Under the pieces are notes generated by a model, which worked only from the letters and a program-made list of their open reading frames with translations, was not told the DNA's origin and did no database searches. Made by a program: the position numbers and the translations under genes. DNA of 64,000 nt from Crossaster papposus (Eukaryota; Echinodermata; Asteroidea; Velatida; Solasteridae), in the NCBI GenBank assembly GCA_037893245.1, contig JBAIAA010000259.1, positions 1,425,001 to 1,489,000 on the forward strand, in the 5' to 3' direction. Below, piece by piece: positions 24,278 to 35,982 of the stretch. Within the stretch, counting starts at the first letter, position 1. Each line of letters starts with the position of its first letter.

Positions 24278-26885
24278 CTGATGACGAAGAACAAACAGGC
24301 CAGTTTAAGCTTTACATGTAAAGCTAAAGCATACTATTTGCAGCCATCCAAAAAGTAAGCAAGCAAATTAGTATTTAAAAGCTTGACTGCACTATTCATG
24401 ACACCAAACTGCCTTTTGTTCCTTTTGACACATTGTCATTTTGAAGATTCAAATAATAAAAACCAATGTCTTTCCAAAGATGCATCTCAGAGACGCATCT
24501 TTGAAAAGTTCTGTTAGTAGTTGGTTTTTAACCCTAACACTGGATGTGCACTGACATTTTTCTTACACATAACTTGAATCATGCAAAATCTTCCAATTCC
24601 AAAGTGTTAAAATTCCATTAAATCTGAATCCTGCAAATTCCTCAAATATTTATTATTGGTGACAACTGCCTGAATCTAGCAAAATCCTGCAGTGGATTTA
24701 CCATTGAGCTATAAAGCAGCCAAACATGGAACAAACCGCTGTTAAGTGCCCAATTTAAGGCTGCCAGTTTCCGGTTATTAAATTATCCGTGTAACTGTAT
24801 GTTTTACGGTTACGGTTAAACATAACCAACGTAAAGAAGAAAACAAATTTAAAAAAAAAATAATCTAATTATAACAAAATGCACGGGCCTGTAATGCATA
24901 CATGTATCTAATTAGTGCTGTTCTGCGATTGCTAATTGTCTGCATAAATGTGTGTAATGTAGGCCTACTATATGTTAGATAAGCCATACACAATTTAATC
25001 AGTTGTACTATTTGTGACCTGCTCCAACGAAACCATCCCTTTTCCCAACCAAAAACCCGGACAAAGTTGACAATTAGTAGGTTTTTTTTTATTTACAAAA
25101 AAAAAAAAGGTTAACCGAACCGGAAAAACGTAACCGTGTAAACGGCCAGTTAACCGTGTAACCGTTGCAGGCTTACTTAGCCCAATTACAACTAGGGTCT
25201 GTACACATGACCTCTGTATGCAAACGTTTACTATCCTTGACCTTGACACATAACTTGATGAGCAGTGTGAAAGTACAAAGTAACAAATAACCTCAATCCT
25301 CCAAAATCCTCATTTGGATAAGTACCTCAATCCTTTAAAATTATCCAGCATTAGTTTAAAGGCCTTATGACCCAGACCTGCCAACCTTTTGGGATCATCA
25401 AATTGTAGCCTGAAACTTCAAATGTCGTATTTAAAAAAGAAATAGTATTTTTTCAAAAATATGTGCCATAGTCAAGCTTACGAATATTATGCTCCAATGT
25501 GCCAAGGTTTTGTGAGACTGTGGTTCGTCAGGTTGTCCTTCTTGTGGTAATACAAGTAGGCCTATCGTTGTCAACTTCCCCATGGTTTTCAAAAAGAGTT
25601 TCCTGAATGTTATTTTAAGATATTACTGGAAATTAATTTTTGTTTTTTAAGTTATTTCCCGATGTACATGTATAGAGCAAAAAATGCACGCTAAGTTTTA
25701 TAGAGAATGTTACACACATATAACTCGCAGCATCGTACATGTACCTGTATGGGTGTACATGTTGGAAGCGTCTAAAGGCACTTTCCGTAGATGCCTAGCG
25801 CTTTTGTATGCAACGTTCCGATTGGTTAATACGATCCCAAATGCATTTGTTTACATCCCATGTACCAATCATGGATGCCCTAGCTTACGAGATCGCGATG
25901 TCAAGCCTCGTGTCCATTTTCCAAATCCTAACTTACATTCCAATCCGATTGCAAAACTGCATAAACAAAGCCACAGTGGATACGAAGCTGGAGTTTGATA
26001 AACGGCCTGTGTCATTTTTAGCATATTCTACACTCACAGCCATTTTCTTTCTTGCATAATCTACACTCACAGTGGCTTTGAACTAGGAATTTTTTCGAGT
26101 GCGTCAAAATAGTCAAAAGCCGTATTTTATGGGGAAAAAACAGAGGGTCGTAATCTCTACAAGTTCTCATAGAAAATACAAAATGTACAGCAAAATCGTA
26201 CTAGTTGGCAGGTCTGATGACCTGGATTCTGCATTATCCTACAGAAGCAAAAACCACAAACACACCCCCAGCTTACATTCAGGAGTTAAGAGCCCGAGTA
26301 GTAGAAAAAGTTAGCTAGTTTGCGTCGAATGCCGTGTATACCCACAAAGTTCTTTCGGAGATGATGGTAAACATGTCACAAGCAAGGCCAGAAAATATCT
26401 GTCAGCAACTGGCTCGCAGTGAGCGAGGCCAGAAATAGCAGGGTGTTCTATCCGCAGAATCTGTCTTGAATCAAAGTTTGTGAAAAACAATCCCGCACTT
26501 TGCGTGTATACACGTCATCCGATGGAAACAAACAGACATTTATTCATCGCCCCTGTCATCACATTTCCATTGTATTCAAACAGCAAAAGAACATAAAACA
26601 CCTGCCTGAGCTTTGCCAGTCAAGTAAACAACAAAGAACAAAGTCCAATGACATGTTCTTAATCTTTAGGGAAAGAATTCCATACATGGACATCACTATT
26701 AATTTTTCCTTACTTTTACCTATTAGCCATCAGAAAGCAATAGCACGTTCTAATAAGTCAATTTTCAGACCAGTCTCATAGGGTTTGTGCACAGGGAAAT
26801 CTTTCCATGTTTGGTACCGAACCCAGACAAAACTTCACAAACCCACTAGAGTTTGGGCTTGGGCAGTTTGGGTTAAGATACTAAC
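24278..26885 (-). other. UQCRFS1: UQCRFS1 intron 2 (2.6 kb)
   Basis: It is bounded by GTTAGT after CCCGAG (exon 2) and CAG before GGAAAG (exon 3). It holds A/T tracts near 25,080-25,110, a small hairpin near 24,477 (CAAAGATGC and GCATCTTTG arms) and a duplicated CTACACTCACAG motif near 26,030-26,070. No complete transposon was recognised. Confidence 0.85.
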
Positions 26886-27154
26886 CTCGGGGATCTCGCT
26901 CAGTTTAATCTCAATCTGGGCCATAGCCAGAACATCGGCAGATGCGCTCATGGTGCTGACAAACTCCGTCACCAGTGTCTTGGCAACGTAGGCCGCGCCA
27001 ATGCTGCCGGCGCCCACCATCATGTAAGAGTAGGCCTTGCGTTCCACTGCTGTCTGGCTGGCCGGCTTGTTGGGATCTAAGGTGCTAGAGTGGCGGTACT
27101 CAGAGAAGTCGGGAAATTGAATGTCTGTGTGGGCATATCTGACATAGCTAGGTC
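26886..27154 (-). CDS. UQCRFS1: UQCRFS1 exon 2: hinge and membrane segment
   Basis: Encodes residues 79-168, from [15 protein letters not shown] through a hydrophobic segment (about 120-145) to [20 protein letters not shown]. This is the matrix N-terminus of the mature protein, the single membrane anchor and the flexible hinge that lets the Rieske head move between sites. Acceptor TGCTTCAG before GACCTAG at 27,154; donor GAG before GTTAGT at 26,885. The first codon is completed by the last G of exon 1 (G|GA), so the phases agree. Confidence 0.95.
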
Positions 27155-28034
27155 CTGAAGCAAGACAGAACAACAAAATGGGTTTTTTCAGCATGACTGA
27201 AAATTTAAACTTTCTCTCGCTACATAACAGCTTTAAAAAGGTACAAATACTGTAGTTTCATTTTCAAATTAAGGATTTTTAGCTAGGGCTGTCCCGCACA
27301 TATCGTCATAATCGCTACATTCCAAATTTATAATGGCGGAAACCTGTTCAGAATACAACCTGTGACAACAATCACGTGCGTGACAATGATCACGTGCTTA
27401 ACAACGCATTTTCTTGACCTCCAAAGCAGCATTTCGTGTAATCAAATCATGTTTTTGTAAATTTTTGGACTGGTGAAAGAGATCAAGAGTCGTGACATCA
27501 CGCATTATTTGAACGCGTCAGTTATCAAGTTTAGCCGACAAAAAAATGTTCAGCAAAAAGAATTGGAAGTTTTGTATAAATGTTGTTGTTGTCCAATGCA
27601 GCCCTTAAAAATTGTGTGGTCTTAACGGTGCTTGACATGTAACTTATCGTTAATGTGAATGGCAGCTGATAGCAAATGTTGGACCCCTTCCTAGTCTTCC
27701 AAGCTTTTATTGCAAACTACATGTACAATGTAGAATGACGTCATTGTTACTTGATAAAGTGGCTTGATTTAGACATCGCTAGACTTGGCGCTAGTCCCCG
27801 ATCTGAAAATGCTTGCAAGTTCTCAACAAGGACGGCGCAGGTTTGAAACATGTATGATAACTGATGATTAAATAACAGAGAACACATTTTGTGACAGATA
27901 TTTAGCAGATCTGGAAGTAGTCAGAAATAGCGAAAAAAGAAGAGAATAAATCAGACAAGATTTCTTACAATATTCATGTTGAAAAAGCAGGTGGCGTTTA
28001 TACATGTATATCTTTTCATAATTATAAATAAATA
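27155..28034 (-). other. UQCRFS1: UQCRFS1 intron 1, 3' part, unique
   Basis: From the exon 2 acceptor back to the first transposon. A polypyrimidine stretch precedes the AG at 27,155-27,156. Nothing else recognised. Confidence 0.6.
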
Positions 28035-28039
28035 CCTTG

Positions 28040-29173
28040 CAGGGTTTCCCCTTAGCGGTCGCCCGCTCGCCAAATGCGACCCAAAACAGCCACGGACGAC
28101 TCAAAACACTTCCCTCGGTCGTCCGGCCGGCGAGTTAAAATATTACATAATAATACATTACATGTGATTTCCCAGATCAACTGTTTACCAGTACCAGTAC
28201 ATGTACAGCAGTACCTTTACACAGCAGTGCACGTGCACGTGCATTGCAGAGATATAGCTAGTGCGAATTACCGCTAGTGCATACATTGGCGCGCATGGCC
28301 TGCGCGGCACATGTACATGTACATGTACATTGTGTACTTCCTGTACGCTATGGTGCGATACGGTACGGTGATGGTGCCAAAAAGCCATGTGCTCGCCCCA
28401 TGCAAAGCATGCATAATGCAGGCGCATTGTTGGATTGGTTTCCGCCGCACGCTTCAATGGACAAAGTTAAGGACCGAAACCAGTCCATGGCCGACATGCA
28501 TGTATTTTCCCGTTACGCGAAATGGTCGAATTTGACATCGTAAGATGTAAAAATGCCGGCAAACAAACGTCGATGACGAAAGTCATATCCTGCAGGTTAA
28601 TAACAGATCATGGTCGCCCTTTTCTGTTTTTGTATTTTCTGTTTTAATGTATTTCTTTCGAGGTAGTAACGCTTGTCCTTCTTGAGCGATGTAGCGCGTT
28701 TCTGCCAATGTTCTACCGCGGCATGTTTCCTGCATTCAGTTTACGCTTGTGTGGTGTGTTGGTCAGCTCGGCGTTCATCGTGTGAAAGATTTAGGCCAAC
28801 ATTCTCCGGGTTTTTTTCAATTTTTTTTTCAACCTTTAACATTTATTATGCTTTTACAATAACTCCGCCAGTTTTGTTGTCACAGGTGAGGTTTAGTTTT
28901 GATAGCTTTTGTGGCGGATGCAAATTAAATCTTCCCGCAAGATCAGCGATTACAACAAGCAGTGGACTGTACCGTACCGTGCCGTGCCGTGCCGTGCCGT
29001 GCCGTGCCGTGCCGTGCCGTGCCGTGCCGTGCCGCGTTACGGCAATTTTTTCGCACGCGCGCGCTTTCGTTACCGGACAGTCGGACAATGCAGTGGGCCA
29101 CTGAAAATGCACACGTGGGCCACTGAAAATGCTTGCGGGCCACTGAAAAAAAAAAAGTTAAGGGAAACCCCTG
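28040..29173. mobile_element. 5-bp-TSD DNA transposon, copy 1 (1,134 bp)
   Basis: Ends CAGGGTTTCCCCTTA and TTAAGGGAAACCCCTG are inverted. The flanks are the direct repeat CCTTG (28,035-28,039 and 29,174-29,178). Interior: GC-rich, ACATGTACATGT tracts, and a (CCGTG)n microsatellite. No transposase. A relative with the same ends lies at 30,075-32,758. The ends recall hAT elements with 5-bp duplications (family guess). Confidence 0.75.
28971..29034. repeat. (CCGTG)n microsatellite
   Basis: About a dozen uninterrupted 5-bp repeats follow ACCGTACCGT. Open in all frames on both strands, which explains the overlapping repetitive open frames here. Confidence 0.95.
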
Positions 29174-29369
29174 CCTTGGAAAGTTGATAGGTTCTGATTG
29201 CTCGAGACTTGATCACATGGAGTGCGTTACCATGTGGTAATGGTCCTTCTTTCAAAAACTTGTGAATAAATGACCTCTAAACCAGTATTGAGCATCATGT
29301 AAACCAATGATTGGCCAAATAATACAACAGTCCTGTGTATTTAATTTTATTACCATTTTTCTCTTTTAA

Positions 29370-29809
29370 CCCTAACCCCCTAGGCCTTACATTGGGCTAA
29401 AGAACTGCATACTACAGAATACTACTTAGTATTGTGTAGCACTGGGTCTCTCTGTGACTGATGATTGGGTGTGTACTGACAGAGTACAGATACTGCCAAC
29501 TACAAAATACTAATAGTGGCAATACAGGTCAGTAATACTTGCCTGGCAAAAAAATGCAGTATTCCAGCCTTGACCCATGTGTCCCAAGTGACAATTTTGC
29601 TGTAGAGTTGAGAACACCCTACACAGCATACATGGGCCATGCACACTCAGCAAGCAGAGGTACCCAATGCTAAAAAGTACTACGAGTGCAATTAGGGGTG
29701 AAGTACCAAATACTAAAAATTACTACAGGCATTGCACACAAGTCAGTGAGAGTACTGCATACTACTTTTTACTACTAGTAGTAAAAAGTAGCATTAGGTA
29801 GGGTTAGGG
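29370..29809 (-). mobile_element. piggyBac-like MITE with CCCTAACCC ends, copy 1
   Basis: 440 bp flanked by TTAA (29,366-29,369 and 29,810-29,813). Ends CCCTAACCCCCTAGGCC and GGTAGGGTTAGGG. Interior rich in TACTACTTTTTACTACTAG-like words. An inverted second copy is at 57,110-57,581. TTAA followed by CCC is typical of piggyBac ends. Confidence 0.85.
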
Positions 29810-30074
29810 TTAACAATGTTTTTCAGTCTTTGGGAACATTTTTGCTCACTAATTTGTGGTTTGAAGGTTTTTTAGGGGGAAAATATAGTTCCAAAAATGT
29901 GCAAAAAAATGGCTCATTGACGATGTATGTTGCTAAAAATAAACCCAGTTGCGGCCCGGCGAGGCAGTGTACTGTACATGTATGTACGTAGACTAGACTT
30001 GATGTGCCTCATGGGTATGGACCGCCAAAATTGTGCTTTTTAACTGGTAAATCTTTCCGCCTTTTCATACAATC

Positions 30075-32758
30075 CAGGGGTTTCCCTTAACTTTTTTTTT
30101 CACTCGCCAGCCGGGCTAGTGAACCAGACTTTTCACTAGCCCGCAGGTTTTTTGAGGCTTTATATAAACAAGAGTTATAAGCATAAATTTGCATATTTAG
30201 TTAATGTAGGCAATGAAAGCCCTTTTCAATCAAAGTTCTTTTGAAAAGTACATGTAGAGAGGGGTAAACAAAACATGACGATTTAAAAAAAAAATTCCGG
30301 CTATACCCCAAACGGCTCCCGCAATCGAAATGCATTACCGAAAAGTTTATGAACTCATCTTTTCATTCCTGCCCTTTTCGCGACCGGTGGGTACTGAAAA
30401 CACGGTAAAATATCAGTAAACGTATCTAGGTAAAACCATAGATTTCAACATTCATAAAAATGTAATTTTTGTCCAAACATTGCTCAGGATTGTCCAAATT
30501 TTATGATCCGAACAGCGATGAACTCAGAAAAACGCGATCAATTCAACGGAAAAGATGGTGCAGACATAATAGTTGGGTCCAAAACATACATGTAAGTTCC
30601 GTGACCATTCTCTGGCTAGGAAGGTTTGACGATGGATTTGACTTCTATGGACCATTTATAAAGAAATTAGCCCCCCGGTCCCTCCCAAAAATACCGGCAT
30701 TTTTCGCTAGAGGGCTAAATCCAAGATGGCCACCGGCGCCATCTTGGAAAATTAACTTTTGAACCAGAGCACCTAGAATCATGTCTGAAAACAATTTTTG
30801 GGGTAAGTGGACCTCGAGGATTCCGATTCCGACATCGTTTTGACAATATGACATCAACTTGACCTAGAAATCCAAGATGGCCGCCAGCGCCATCTTAAAA
30901 AAATTACTTTTGAACCAGAGCACCTACAACCATGTCTACCACAAGGAGTCCGATTCAGATATCGGTTTGATGCTGTGAAATAATTTTGACCCAGAAAATT
31001 TAAGATGGCCGCCATACGATAGAGAAAAACCTAACTTTTGAACGGTAAATGAAGATGTGGGGTTTGCCATTCATACAGTACATAAGGAAGGAACAATTAT
31101 AGCTATTTTACTTGTTAGTCCATGCCTAATAAACATGCTAGGTTTAGTTCAGGCAATTTGTGATTATGGGGCGGGGTGCTAAACTTATAATTAAATTCGG
31201 TCAAAAACTGTTAATGACAAAACCGTTTATTTTGGTACTGCTTTGCTCTTTAATATTAAAGCAAACTACCTCTATAAAATCTGTTGCAGCCAAATGAATG
31301 ACAAGAGAACTATACTTATTCTTTAAAATAAGCTCCTTGTTTAGCTGTAACTTAAATAGATGTAGTTATCAAATGAAACCACAAAAAGCATGTCAATACA
31401 AAACAATTTGTTCTTTTTGGTTGTTTATTTAGAGAAGACAAACGACACCACAGTGCAACGCAATTAAAACCCATTGAGGATTAGTCACCAACTATGCTCT
31501 TGTCTTATGCTACACATTGTTTCACAGGTTAATCAATATAACATTGAGAGATGTGATCAATATGACATTGAGAGATGTGATCAGTCTGAATCAGAGAATT
31601 CTGGCTCACTAGATTCTGGACATCAGATTCAGTGAATCCCCCCTTCTCTGTACATCATCACAATCGTTCTCATCTTCTTCGGCTGGCCACATACAAATCC
31701 AGCCGATTGGTCCTTATACCATTAGGAGCTCACTCCTAGAACCATTATTCATCATATCCAGCTGACCAGGACCTTCAAAAATTGCATCGGCGCAATGATT
31801 TAACCAAACAAAATGTGTTCATTCATGTTTCTAGGTGTTCCCTTTCAAAAAATATGGGTTTTCTCTATCGTATGGCGGCCATCTTAAATTTCACAGCATC
31901 AAACCGATGTCTGAATCGGAATCCTTGTGGTCGACTTACCCGAAAAAGTGTCTTCAGACATGGTTGTAGGTGCTCTGGTTCAAAAGTAAATTAAAGTTGG
32001 TGTCATATTGTCAAACCGATGTCGGAATCGGAATCCTCGAGGTCCACTTACCCCCAAAAAGTGTTTTCAGACATGATTCTAGGTGCTCTGGTTCAAACGT
32101 TAATTAATGGCGCCGGCGGCCATCTTGGATTTGGCCCTCTAGCGAAAAATGCCGGTATTTTTGGGAGGGACCGGGGGGCTAATTTCTTTATAAATGGTCC
32201 ATAGAAGTCAAATCCATCGTCAAACCATCCTAGCCAGAGAATGGTCACGGAACTTATGTTTTGGACCCAACTATAACACAGCTTAAAACACTACTGCGCA
32301 TGCGATTTTGTTTCGAGTGTGTTTGTTTGAGCAGTGGGTATTACCTCCAGTGTGGATTTCGCATGAATGTGTGGCTTGGATCTGCGGCCTGAGAATCTGT
32401 GCACACAGAGCGTTATCGCGGTCGTAAATCTGTCGCGCGCAGCGGGTGGCTCCATAGGATTTGCGCGCGGTCAAAACAACGCAAACGTTTATCAGACAAG
32501 AACCGAAGACTTAACCATAGACAAAACAACCTCTTAATCTCCCGGGCAATAACAAACGTTATCAGTTTTATTTAGGAACTACATTACATGTACTATACTG
32601 GACAGTGTTACACACAGCCTGGTTTTACACAGCATAAGGTAATTAAATACACGTTTATTTTGACTCGCCCGTCGGGCGACTGGGGGAAGGGTTTTCACTC
32701 GCCCGCCGCAAGTTTCACTCGCATTTGGCGACTGGGCGACCGCTAAGGTCGAACCCTG
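30075..32758. mobile_element. 5-bp-TSD DNA transposon, copy 2 (2,684 bp)
   Basis: Starts CAGGGGTTTCCCTTAAC, ends GGTCGAACCCTG, with flanking direct repeats CAATC (30,070-30,074 and 32,759-32,763). Subterminal CACTCGCC and GGGCGAC motifs match copy 1. It contains a nested fold-back element. No intact coding region. Confidence 0.75.
30563..32278. mobile_element. Fold-back element with about 430-490 bp inverted repeats
   Basis: Left arm about 30,563-31,055, right arm about 31,855-32,278. Inverted matches include AGTTGGGTCCAAAACATA, GACCATTCTCTGGCTAG, CCTCCCAAAAATACCGG, CCAGAGCACCTA and ATGGCCGCCATACGATAG. Arms are roughly 85-90 percent alike by eye. The 800-bp centre (31,055-31,855) is AT-rich and without recognised genes. 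Confidence 0.85.
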
Positions 32759-33028
32759 CAATCATGCATCGCGTGCCCATCCAGCAATATTATTTAACGT
32801 AAAAGTCATGGTTAGACGATACCATCAAATCATACAACAGGAGTAGAGATGCAAGCAGCACCAAAAAGTTCTATCATCAGTCACGCCTCACATGCCAAAT
32901 CACACGACTACGGAATGTGGCGAGTATTAGGTCACAACTTTTGGGCTTCCTGTATTTCAGAGATCTCCAAACGGCCAAAAAACATGACCACTAAAAAATC
33001 AATAACTTACATTCTGGTTACCCTATTG

Positions 33029-34073
33029 CAGGCCTTCATTTTAATAAATCTGAGGAGAGCTGTGCATCGCTCTCCTTAAATCAAAAGGTGAATTAAGGAG
33101 AGTGATTTTAAAATCGCTCTCCTTAAATCAAAAAAATGAGTTAAGGAGAGTGATTTGCTCTCGCTAACAAAACGCAAGTTTAAAGGCCCTGGACACTATC
33201 TGTTACTCAAAATGACAACCAAAGGTGTCTATGCCTTTTACATACTCAAGAAAAGGAACACAACATTCACCAGTAGTTCAACTTTTGGTTAAGAGAATGA
33301 TGGCGCTTTCCCATCCAGTGACATTTCTCTCTCTGTGACTTGTATGGCTTAATTAAGCGCGAATTAGTCTAGGCCCGTTATGTCCGAAATAAATGGAATG
33401 GGCGAACACGAAAGACTAGATGACCGTTGTTGGTATAAGATAAATCTGATGTGATTTTATTTGGGGGTGCGAGGAGAGAATTGTAATCGCAAATTCTATT
33501 GTGTCACTGCTTTCGTGTCTTTACTGTTATGACACTCGTCAGTTGCAGGTAGGTGATTCCATGGTGAGAAATCGGTTTTAACTCGCAAGATGTGTGGGTT
33601 TGGTGTGGTACAATCAATGAACGTGAATTCCAGGTATTTGGAACTTAGCCATATTATTTATTTTTGGTCCGTATTATTTCTCTTGTAAAGAGAGCAGTAT
33701 GTTGGGTTTCAACTGTGTTTACTGCTTGGTGTTTTAATTGTTACGGTCCGGTGGTTTATGGCTCGGTTGCTGATTGGAATTGGCGTTTTTGCGTTCGCAT
33801 TTGCCAGAGAAGAGGTTTGATATTTGTCGGCTAAGGGATCTCATTGTTACCTTTTTTTGGTTTATTTCTTGCCATGGCTTTCCTATGCGGAAATTGTATA
33901 TGAATATAATGAATATATTCGGATTGTAGGGCACATTAGGCAATTTTTTTTTTTTTTTTTTTTTTTTTGCTCTTCTTAAAATTGTAAGGAGCGCTTTTTT
34001 TTGCTCTCCTTAAAATTTTTAAGGAGCGCGGAGGAGCGCGAGCGTGATCGCGCTCCTTTAAAACGAAGCCCTG
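33029..34073. mobile_element. CAGGCCTTC-ended element with 6-bp TSD
   Basis: Ends CAGGCCTTC and GAAGCCCTG, flanked by CTATTG (33,023-33,028 and 34,074-34,079). Both subterminal zones hold clustered, self-complementary CTCTCCTTAAAT / AAGGAGAG motifs; a T-run of about 30 lies near 33,940-33,968. It is noncoding. Starts inside element X, where 53,0xx kb shows the uninterrupted form. Confidence 0.8.
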
Positions 34074-34753
34074 CTATTGAGGTCATTGACCCCTCAGTCG
34101 TTTCCCTTTTCCAGAGCTCTTTTAGATGTAACATTTGAAGAAATTGCTAGAAGTATAACTTAAAGGGATCGTATACGTTTGGTAATTACTCCCAAAATTA
34201 ATGGCAATAAAACTTTACTTGGTAGGTAAGAAGTACAGCAGTTTTAGATAGTATAATCAGGCCTCAACCTCTACAGCGGCCACCAGCGGCCATTGCCGCA
34301 ATGCCCCAGCGAATTGCCGTGAAGCCCCTTGAAAAAAACACGTACCTTACGGCCACTTGGCCGTCGTGCCCCTTTTCATTGATTCCATTATATTATGTAG
34401 TCGAAAGTGTTATTAAAAATAATGTTGTAACCCATTACGAAGATCAGATTGTTTCGACGTATGTAGCGTACGCTCTCCCGCGCACTAGTTTTCATAAATG
34501 CTGCTTGCGCCATGCATCGCGCAAGTTCTTGCAGAGGAGAACGTGGCATGGAAACCATATCAAATCAAACGTAGTTGAGTTGTTTACTACTAAAAACACG
34601 GTACCAGACTACTCGTGTATAGACTGGCCAAAAATAATTCGCGATTAACGCAAAACAATATGGTGGACCAAGTCTGCGCAGGCAGAGATCTCCAAACGGC
34701 CAAAAAAAATGACCACTAAAAAATCAATAACTTACATTCTGGTTACCCTATTG

Positions 34754-35798
34754 CAGGCCTTCATTTTAATAAATCTGAGGAGAGCTGTGCATCGCTCTCC
34801 TTAAATCAAAAGGTGAATTAAGGAGAGTGATTTTAAAATCGCTCTCCTTAAATCAAAAAAATGAGTTAAGGAGAGTGATTTGCTCTCTCTAACAAAACGC
34901 AAGTTTAAAGGCCCTGGACACTATCTGTTACTCAAAATGACAACCAAAGGTGTCTATGCCTTTTACATACTCAAGAAAAGGAACACAACATTCACCAGTA
35001 GTTCAACTTTTGGTTAAGAGAATGATGGCGCTTTCCCATCCAGTGACATTTCTCTCTCTGTGACTTGTATGGCTTAATTAAGCGCGAATTAGTCTAGGCC
35101 CGTTATGTCCGAAATAAATGGAATGGGCGAACACGAAAGACTAGATGACCGTTGTTGGTATAAGATAAATCTGATGTGATTTTATTTGGGGGTGCGAGGA
35201 GAGAATTGTAATCGCAAATTCTATTGTGTCACTGCTTTCGTGTCTTTACTGTTATGACACTCGTCAGTTGCAGGTAGGTGATTCCATGGTGAGAAATCGG
35301 TTTTAACTCGCAAGATGTGTGGGTTTGGTGTGGTACAATCAATGAACGTGAATTCCAGGTATTTGGAACTTAGCCATATTATTTATTTTTGGTCCGTATT
35401 ATTTCTCTTGTAAAGAGAGCAGTATGTTGGGTTTCAACTGTGTTTACTGCTTGGTGTTTTAATTGTTACGGTCCGGTGGTTTATGGCTCGGTTGCTGATT
35501 GGAATTGGCGTTTTTGCGTTCGCATTTGCCAGAGAAGAGGTTTGATATTTGTCGGCTAAGGGATCTCATTGTTACCTTTTTTTGGTTTATTTCTTGCCAT
35601 GGCTTTCCTATGCGGAAATTGTATATGAATATAATGAATATATTCGGATTGTAGGGCACATTAGGCAATTTTTTTTTTTTTTTTTTTTTTTTTGCTCTTC
35701 TTAAAATTGTAAGGAGCGCTTTTTTTTGCTCTCCTTAAAATTTTTAAGGAGCGCGGAGGAGCGCGAGCGTGATCGCGCTCCTTTAAAACGAAGGCCTG
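34754..35798. mobile_element. Duplicate of the CAGGCCTTC-ended element
   Basis: Second copy produced by the 1,725-bp tandem duplication, not by transposition; its flanks are duplicated with it. Confidence 0.85.
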
Positions 35799-35982
35799 CT
35801 ATTGAGGTCATTGACCCCTCAGTCGTTTCCCTTTTCCAGAGCTCTTTTAGATGTAACATTTGAAGAAATTGCTAGAAGTATAACTTAAAGGGATCGTATA
35901 CGTTTGGTAATTACTCCCAAAATTAATGGCAATAAAACTTTACTTGGTAGGTAAGAAGTACAGCAGTTTTAGATAGTATAAT

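Noticed and set aside
28277..29187. Overlapping open frames on both strands near 28.3-29.2 kb
   Set aside because: They are open because of (CCGTG)n and ACATGTAC repeats; no recognisable protein.
29790..29813. Interstitial telomere
   Set aside because: Only one and a half TTAGGG units, and they form the terminal repeat of a MITE.
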